11,274 bases of DNA from Chitinophagaceae bacterium (lineage in GTDB: Bacteria; Bacteroidota; Bacteroidia; Chitinophagales; Chitinophagaceae). The translations under genes and the position numbers were made by a program. The stretch spans positions 1 to 11,274 of the forward strand of contig JAFMJX010000045.1 of NCBI GenBank assembly GCA_017853235.1, written 5' to 3'. Under the pieces are notes generated by a model. The model was not told the DNA's origin, searched no databases, and saw only the letters and a program-made list of their open reading frames with translations. Below, in pieces: positions 6,028 to 11,274 of this stretch. How positions within the stretch are numbered: the stretch's first letter is position 1; every line of letters starts with the position of its first letter.

Positions 6028-8301
6028 ATGAAAAAAATAATCACACTGTGTTTTTGGTTGCTGACAACTGTATTGCTGCATGCACAAAGTAATAAAGAGG
6101 CTGCAATGCATCAATTTGTAAGTAAGTTGATGTCAAAAATGACTCTACAGGAAAAGTTAGGGCAACTTAATTTACCTGCATCGAGTGATTTTGTAACAGG
6201 CCAAGTAAGTAGTTCAGACATTGCAAGTAAAGTGCTAGCAGGAAAAGTGGGAGGCGTGTTTAATATTAGATCTGTTTCAAAAATTAAAGAATTACAGCAA
6301 GTTGCTGTCACCCAAAGTAGATTAGGAATTCCTTTATTATTTGGAATGGATGTAATACATGGGTATCGTACTATTTTTCCAATTCCTTTGGGGATGTCTG
6401 CTACATGGGACATGTCATTAATCGAAAGAGCTGCTCGTATCGCAGCAAATGAAGCAAGCTCGGATGGCATCATGTGGACATTTTCACCAATGGTTGATTT
6501 AACGAGAGATCCAAGATGGGGTAGAAGTTCGGAAGGAAATGGAGAAGATGCATTTTTAAGTTCGGCCATCGCTAAAGCAATGGTACATGGATATCAAGGG
6601 GATGATTTGTCTAAAAACAATACCATCATGTCCTGTGTAAAACATTATGCTTTATATGGGGCTGCCGAAGGAGGTCGAGATTATAATACGACCGATATGA
6701 GCCGAATCAGAATGTACAACGAATACTTTCCGCCTTATAAAGCCGCGGTAGATGCTGGAGTGGGATCGGTTATGGTATCATTTAATGAAATTGATGGAGT
6801 ACCTGCTTCAGGAAATAAATGGTTGGTGGACGATGTGTTACGCAAACAATGGAAGTTTAATGGTTTTGTTGTATCAGATTATACTGGTATTCCTGAAATG
6901 ATGAATCATGGTGTGGGTGATTTTAAAACTGTAAATCAAAAGTCCTTAAATGCAGGGGTAGATATGGATATGGTAGGGGAAGGATTTTTAACCACACTTG
7001 CTCAATCCATGAAAGAAGGTTTAGTCACACAAGCACAAATTGATAAAGCATGTGAAAGAATTTTAGAAGCAAAATATAAATTAGGTTTGTTTGAAGATCC
7101 TTATAAATACTGTGATGAAAAAAGATCACAAGCAGAAGTATTTAAAGCAGCCAATCGTGCTGAAGCAAGGACGATTGCTTCGCAAAGTTTTGTGTTATTA
7201 AAAAATAAAAACGTTTTACCTATATCGAGTGGTAAAAAAATCGCTTTGGTTGGTCCTTTGGCTACCGCAAAAGAAAATATGACAGGAACCTGGAGTGTTG
7301 GGGCAGATAATACACAATCTATTACATTGTTGAATGGCTTAACAAAAGCGGTAGGAACCCAAGGCAAAGTGGTCTATGCGAAAGGCTCTAATTTAGAAGA
7401 CGATATTGAATTAGAAAAAAGAGCTACCATGTTTGGAAAAGAAATTTTGCGTGATCAAAAAACAGCGGAGCAAATGATTCAAGAAGCATTAGCAGCAAGT
7501 GCTGAAGCAGATGTGATTGTGGCTGCTTTGGGAGAGGGTGCTGAAATGTCTGGTGAGAGTGCTTCCAGAAGTAATATAGATTTACCAGAAGCACAAAAAA
7601 GATTATTAAAAGCACTGGTCGCAACAGGAAAGCCAGTAGCATTAGTTTTATTTACTGGACGTCCATTAACCCTTGCATGGGAAGATGCCAATGTGCCAGC
7701 AATATTAAATGTTTGGTTTGCAGGAAGCGAAGCGGGTGATGCCATTGCAGATGTATTATTAGGAAAGGTAAATCCTTCAGGAAAATTGACTATGACTTTT
7801 CCTCAAAATATAGGTCAAGTACCATTGTATTATAATCATAAAAACACTGGTAGACCTCTTGGAAAATGGTTTTCAAAATTTCAATCCAATTATTTAGATG
7901 TCTCTAATGAGGCTTTGTATCCATTTGGTTTTGGGTTAAGCTATACTCAATTTTCATATGGCGAATTAAAATTATCTGCCACTCAATTAAAAGGAAATCA
8001 AAAATTATGGGCAAGTATAGAAGTGAAAAATACAGGTACAATGGCAGGAAAAGAAGTGGTGCAATTGTATATTAGAGATATTGTAGGAAGTGTAACGCGA
8101 CCTGTGCAAGAATTAAAGGGCTTTGAAAAAATTGAATTACAACCAGGAGAAACAAAAAAAGTTAGTTTTGAAATTACCCCAGAACTTTTAAAATTTTATA
8201 ATAGTGATTTAAAGTACGATTGGGAGTCAGGGGATTTTGATATTATGATTGGATCTAGTTCTAAGGAAGTGAAATCATTAAAAGTGAATTGGATTAAATA
8301 A
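6028..8301 (+). CDS. bglX: Secreted beta-glucosidase, glycoside hydrolase family 3 (BglX type)
   Basis: Hydrolyses terminal beta-linked glucose or related sugars in the periplasm. Residues 1-19 form a signal peptide (MKK, hydrophobic core, cut at HA|QS) without a lipobox Cys. The 757 residues carry the GH3 N-terminal barrel (about 30-360) with FGMDVIHGYRTIFPIPLG, DPRWGRSSEGNGED, CVKHYALYGAAEGGRDYN and GFVVSDYTG, whose D284 is the expected nucleophile. The GH3 C-terminal domain follows (about 390-615) with the candidate acid/base E510 in EMSGESASR, then a fibronectin-III-like domain (about 660-750). Length and order fit E. coli BglX. The start ATG has AGAG just upstream. A 6-codon frame at 6001-6021 precedes it. 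The sulfatase gene starts 16 bp after the stop, so both are probably co-transcribed. Exact glycan specificity (glucose, xylose, other) cannot be read from sequence. Confidence 0.94.
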   Translation: MKKIITLCFWLLTTVLLHAQSNKEAAMHQFVSKLMSKMTLQEKLGQLNLPASSDFVTGQVSSSDIASKVLAGKVGGVFNIRSVSKIKELQQVAVTQSRLGIPLLFGMDVIHGYRTIFPIPLGMSATWDMSLIERAARIAANEASSDGIMWTFSPMVDLTRDPRWGRSSEGNGEDAFLSSAIAKAMVHGYQGDDLSKNNTIMSCVKHYALYGAAEGGRDYNTTDMSRIRMYNEYFPPYKAAVDAGVGSVMVSFNEIDGVPASGNKWLVDDVLRKQWKFNGFVVSDYTGIPEMMNHGVGDFKTVNQKSLNAGVDMDMVGEGFLTTLAQSMKEGLVTQAQIDKACERILEAKYKLGLFEDPYKYCDEKRSQAEVFKAANRAEARTIASQSFVLLKNKNVLPISSGKKIALVGPLATAKENMTGTWSVGADNTQSITLLNGLTKAVGTQGKVVYAKGSNLEDDIELEKRATMFGKEILRDQKTAEQMIQEALAASAEADVIVAALGEGAEMSGESASRSNIDLPEAQKRLLKALVATGKPVALVLFTGRPLTLAWEDANVPAILNVWFAGSEAGDAIADVLLGKVNPSGKLTMTFPQNIGQVPLYYNHKNTGRPLGKWFSKFQSNYLDVSNEALYPFGFGLSYTQFSYGELKLSATQLKGNQKLWASIEVKNTGTMAGKEVVQLYIRDIVGSVTRPVQELKGFEKIELQPGETKKVSFEITPELLKFYNSDLKYDWESGDFDIMIGSSSKEVKSLKVNWIK

Positions 8302-8317
8302 ATTTAAAAATCTTCAA

Positions 8318-9823
8318 TTGAAAGGGCATTCTTTTTATTTTTTCTTTGTTGTTTTTTGTTTGTTTTTTTTAAAAAATACAAAAGCGCAGTTGCCTCCAGC
8401 AAAGCCAAATATCATTTACATATATGCAGATGATTTGGGCTATGGCGAATTAGGTTGCTATGGTCAAACAAAAATTAAAACTCCTCATTTAGATCAAATG
8501 GCTAAGGAGGGAATGCGTTTCACGCAACATTATAGTAGTGCGCCAGTGTGCGCTCCTTCTCGTTGTATGTTGTTGACTGGAAAAAATCCCGGGCATTCCT
8601 ATATTAGAGGAAATTATGAATTAGGTGGATTTGCAGATGATGAAGAGGGAGGACAAATGCCTTTACATGAAGGCGCATATACCCTTGCAAAAATGCTTAA
8701 AGAAAGGGGTTATCATACTGCACTCGTTGGGAAATGGGGATTGGGGGTGTCAGGCACTACGGGTAGTCCGTTGCAACAAGGCTTTGATTATTATTATGGT
8801 TATTTAGATCAAAAACAAGCACACAACTATTATCCAACCCATTTATGGGAAAATGATCATTGGGATACCTTGCAAAATTCTTTTATCAATGTTCATGCAC
8901 CTATTCAACCTAATACGGCAACTGATGCTGATTTTGAAAAATACATAGGTAAAGAATATGCCCCTGCAAAAATGACTCAAAAGGCATTACATTTTATAGA
9001 AAAAAATGGTCAACAACCTTTTTTTCTATATCTCCCTTATACTATTCCGCATTTATCTCTGCAAGCGCCTAATGAATATGTAAAAAAATATATTGGACAA
9101 TTTAAGGAGGAGCCTTATTATGGAGAAAAAGGGTATGCTCCCAATAAATATCCAAAGTCTACCTATGCTGCAATGATTACATTTTTAGATGATCAAGTGG
9201 GCATCATTATGGATCAAATAAAAAAAATGGGATTGGATAATAATACTCTGATTATGTTTTCAAGTGATAATGGGGCCACTTTTTCGGCAGGTGTTGATGT
9301 TCAATATTTTAATAGTGTTAGTGGACTTCGGGGTTTAAAAATGGATTTGTATGAAGGGGGTATTAAAGTGCCTTTTATTGCAAGATGGCCTGGGAAAATT
9401 AAGGCAAATTCAGTGTCATCAATAGTATCAGTTCAATATGATATCATGCCTACTTTGGCGGAATTAACGGGAAAGCCATTAAAGCAGTTAGATGGCGTTT
9501 CTTTATTACCCACTTTATTAAGTAAGGATACTATTTCTTCTTCAAGACCTTTTATGTATTTTGAATATCCCGAAAATGGGGGACAAATAGCCGTTAGAAT
9601 GGGGAAGTGGAAGGGGCTAAAAATGAATGTGCGTAAAAAACCTTTAGGCGAATGGGAGTTATACAATCTTGAAATTGATCCCAATGAAAAAAATAATGTT
9701 GCAAGTACGCATGCACAAATAGTGGAACAAATGAAACAAATTGCAAAGCAGCAGCACTCACATCCTCATATTGAAGAATGGGAATTCATTGATTCTAAAA
9801 TTCCAAAAAAGACAAATAATTAA
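8318..9823 (+). CDS. Secreted S1-family sulfatase (arylsulfatase-like)
   Basis: Removes sulfate esters from a glycan or aryl substrate in the periplasm, after a cysteine is converted to formylglycine by a separate enzyme. The 501 residues show a signal peptide (cut near KA|QL, residue 23), metal ligands D38-D39 in YADDLGYGE, and the C78-A-P-S-R motif with the formylglycine Cys. They also show K139 in GKWGLG, H245 in TIPHLSLQAP, D317-N318 in SSDNGA, and K341 in GLRGLKMDLYEGG. GKWGLG replaces the common GKWHLG, so one usual sulfate-binding His is absent; sulfatases with GKWGLG and an AHNYYPTHLW block appear to form a subgroup of their own. The start is TTG at 8318-8320; no in-frame ATG gives a signal peptide. 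A T-rich tract with a run of eight T lies in the signal-peptide coding part. It follows the GH3 gene by 16 bp and overlaps the opposing gene by 4 bp. Confidence 0.93.
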   Translation: MKGHSFYFFFVVFCLFFLKNTKAQLPPAKPNIIYIYADDLGYGELGCYGQTKIKTPHLDQMAKEGMRFTQHYSSAPVCAPSRCMLLTGKNPGHSYIRGNYELGGFADDEEGGQMPLHEGAYTLAKMLKERGYHTALVGKWGLGVSGTTGSPLQQGFDYYYGYLDQKQAHNYYPTHLWENDHWDTLQNSFINVHAPIQPNTATDADFEKYIGKEYAPAKMTQKALHFIEKNGQQPFFLYLPYTIPHLSLQAPNEYVKKYIGQFKEEPYYGEKGYAPNKYPKSTYAAMITFLDDQVGIIMDQIKKMGLDNNTLIMFSSDNGATFSAGVDVQYFNSVSGLRGLKMDLYEGGIKVPFIARWPGKIKANSVSSIVSVQYDIMPTLAELTGKPLKQLDGVSLLPTLLSKDTISSSRPFMYFEYPENGGQIAVRMGKWKGLKMNVRKKPLGEWELYNLEIDPNEKNNVASTHAQIVEQMKQIAKQQHSHPHIEEWEFIDSKIPKKTNN

Positions 9824-11010
9824 TTTATTATTTGCTCCGTAATTTTCCCTGTACTCTTGTTCTTTAAAATGAGTTTTTTAGCACCGTAATGGGTCATTTC
9901 TTCTTTCACTAAATAATGTTCTGCATCATATTCTACCAAATGACTTTCTTTTGTAAGACCTGTTTGTCCTCTCCATATATCTAGTTTTACAGGTTCCCAT
10001 AATTTAGATTTTGCGGAACGGTATGCTGCATCTAAAATACAATTCACTACATAACCATCATAAAAAGTTTCTTTAGGTGCAATGCCTTTTTCCATAGCAT
10101 TAAACATATCCATGAACATATGATTGTAACCTAGTTCGTTTAACTCATCACCCACAGGGAATAACCAGCCACGATCGCTTTCAGCTTTTTCTGCAATATA
10201 ATCGCCCCCCTTACCGGTTGTAAACATTTCAAAGCCAGTACGTAAAAAACTATTAATCCAAATAGTACCTTCGGTTCCCATTACTTCATCTCTTAAATCT
10301 AACCCACCTCTAAAAGTCCAGCTCACTTCAAATTGACCAATGGCTCCATTTTCATATTTCACTAAGCCTATAGCATGATCTTCTGCATCAATGGGTTTAA
10401 CTTGCGTATCTGCCCAACACATTACTTCTACAGGCTTAATATCTTTACCAATATAACTTCTGGAAATTTCAACACAATGGCATCCTAAATCTAAAATACA
10501 ACCTCCTCCCGCTTGATTGATATCCCAAAACCAATCGCTGTGTGGTCCAGGATGTGTTTCACGCGACTTCGCCCATAAAATTCTTCCTAAAGCACCGTCT
10601 TTTACACTTTGTACTGCTTTTATAAATTTAGGGGTATATACTAAATCTTCTAAGTAGCCATTAAAGATGCCAGCTTCTTCTACCGCTATCAACATTCTTT
10701 TTCCTTCTTCTCCATTACGACCTAATGGTTTAGTAGTCATGACTGCTTTTTTATGTTTGCAACATAACATAACTGCTGCTTCATGAATATTATTGGGCAA
10801 TGAAATGCAAACTACATCTACATCCGGGTGTGCAATGGCTTCCTCCATATCAGTGGTCCAGTGAGCACAATTATAATCTTCAGCAAACTTTTTTGCAGAT
10901 TCTTCACGACGTGCATAAATGCTTACTACTTTATCTTTACTTCTATAACCTTGTAACGCATCTGCATAAAAACGACCAATAAATCCAGCTCCTAACATTG
11001 CAATTCGCAT
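9820..11010 (-). CDS. Gfo/Idh/MocA-family NAD(P)-dependent oxidoreductase
   Basis: A cytoplasmic sugar or cyclitol dehydrogenase-like enzyme of 396 residues. The N-terminal Rossmann domain (about 1-120) has GAGFIG with G7-x-G9-x-x-G12. It also has the conserved K94-P95, here in a TTKPLG context rather than the usual EKP. The C-terminal domain has GGGCILDLGCHCVE with D174 and H178 in the positions of the family's catalytic Asp and His. The last 50 or so residues are a tail beyond the core fold. No signal peptide is present, so the protein is probably cytoplasmic. The ATG at 11008-11010 directly gives the Rossmann strand MRIAMLGAG and is preceded by AAAAAG. It lies 48 bp after an MFS permease gene on the same strand, probably one operon. 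It ends head-on with the sulfatase gene with a 4-bp overlap and no terminator hairpin. The substrate is unknown. Confidence 0.93.
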   Translation of the reverse strand: MRIAMLGAGFIGRFYADALQGYRSKDKVVSIYARREESAKKFAEDYNCAHWTTDMEEAIAHPDVDVVCISLPNNIHEAAVMLCCKHKKAVMTTKPLGRNGEEGKRMLIAVEEAGIFNGYLEDLVYTPKFIKAVQSVKDGALGRILWAKSRETHPGPHSDWFWDINQAGGGCILDLGCHCVEISRSYIGKDIKPVEVMCWADTQVKPIDAEDHAIGLVKYENGAIGQFEVSWTFRGGLDLRDEVMGTEGTIWINSFLRTGFEMFTTGKGGDYIAEKAESDRGWLFPVGDELNELGYNHMFMDMFNAMEKGIAPKETFYDGYVVNCILDAAYRSAKSKLWEPVKLDIWRGQTGLTKESHLVEYDAEHYLVKEEMTHYGAKKLILKNKSTGKITEQIIN

Positions 11011-11058
11011 CTTTTTGTAAATTTAAATTTTGAATAAGTTGAGTTTTCTTTTTCTATT

Positions 11059-11274
11059 TTAAGCTATGGTTGTTTCTTTTTTCTCTTTGAAAAATAAAAT
11101 GAATACGAGTAATACCGCAGCAGCAATAGCAGCAGGAGTTAACCAAATTGTTTGCCAATTATGAGAAGTGATTCCTGCATCATTGATGGCTTTATGTTGA
11201 TCCACCACAAATCCGCTGTATTTGGTACCTATATACATTCCAACACCATAAGTAGCAAAAGTGAATAAGCCTTG
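11059..11274 (-). CDS. MFS permease, C-terminus (nucleoside:H+ symporter-like), truncated by window edge
   Basis: The minus strand is open from the window end to a TAA at 11059-11061, giving 71 residues. They start QGLFTFATYGVGMYIGTKYSG, continue with VVD and a short polar loop with HNWQTIWLTPA, then a hydrophobic segment (about residues 47-62) and a charged cytoplasmic end FFKEKKETTIA. The GxGMYIGTKYSGFVVD block and the NWQTIWLTPA entry to the last helix resemble the NupG/XapB nucleoside:H+ symporter family of the major facilitator superfamily. Relatives annotated this way are common in Bacteroidota sugar-catabolic clusters, so the real cargo may be a sugar. It lies upstream of the Gfo/Idh/MocA gene with a 48-bp gap. 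Only the last two membrane segments are visible, so the subfamily call is moderate. Confidence 0.75.
   Translation of the reverse strand, partial: QGLFTFATYGVGMYIGTKYSGFVVDQHKAINDAGITSHNWQTIWLTPAAIAAAVLLVFILFFKEKKETTIA

Noticed and set aside
6111..6569. Long open frame on the minus strand inside the GH3 gene (152 codons)
   Set aside because: It lies wholly antisense to well-conserved GH3 motifs, and its translation shows no recognisable domain.
11011..11058. Separate promoter for the Gfo/Idh/MocA gene (TAAATTTA-like element on the minus strand)
   Set aside because: The element is only a partial match in AT-rich DNA, with no TTG at the right distance; co-transcription with the permease is more likely.

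Overview
The window reads as chromosomal DNA of an AT-rich Bacteroidota bacterium, probably of the Chitinophagaceae type. Indicators are the eukaryote-like citrate synthase, general scarcity of strong Shine-Dalgarno sites, frequent TTG starts, a tRNA without encoded CCA, and a secreted GH3 enzyme plus S1 sulfatase beside GMC and Gfo/Idh/MocA oxidoreductases. The lineage is an inference from gene style, not a measured placement.

Left edge (1-617): the 3' end of a citrate synthase gene, then a short non-coding stretch with an intact tRNA-Ala(GGC). Directly upstream of that tRNA lies a broken copy of its 5' two thirds, in which two arms are replaced by TCCCGA...TCGGGA palindromes. A strong 12-bp hairpin terminator ends the tRNA and appears to serve the converging operon as well.

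Left-centre (610-4170, minus strand): a four-gene 5-oxoproline operon read right to left as pxpB, pxpC, pxpA and an NRAMP-fold transporter, with every junction overlapping. PxpABC hydrolyse 5-oxoproline (pyroglutamate) to glutamate using ATP. The transporter lacks the usual NRAMP metal-binding motifs and is a candidate 5-oxoproline importer.

Centre-right (4275-9823, plus strand), starting from a 77-104 bp divergent intergenic region: a GMC flavin oxidoreductase without a signal peptide, a secreted GH3 beta-glucosidase of the BglX type, and a secreted S1 sulfatase with an intact CxPSR formylglycine motif. They are closely spaced and probably co-transcribed.

Right edge (9820-11274, minus strand): a Gfo/Idh/MocA oxidoreductase whose stop codon overlaps that of the sulfatase by 4 bp, preceded by the C-terminus of an MFS permease resembling nucleoside:H+ symporters. 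My reading is that the sulfatase and GH3 enzyme desulfate and trim a glycoside in the periplasm, the permease imports the sugar, and the two oxidoreductases process it, possibly through a keto-sugar. This is inference. No SusC/SusD pair or regulator is visible. The most unusual items are the tRNA remnant with palindromic arms and the NRAMP-like protein without metal ligands.
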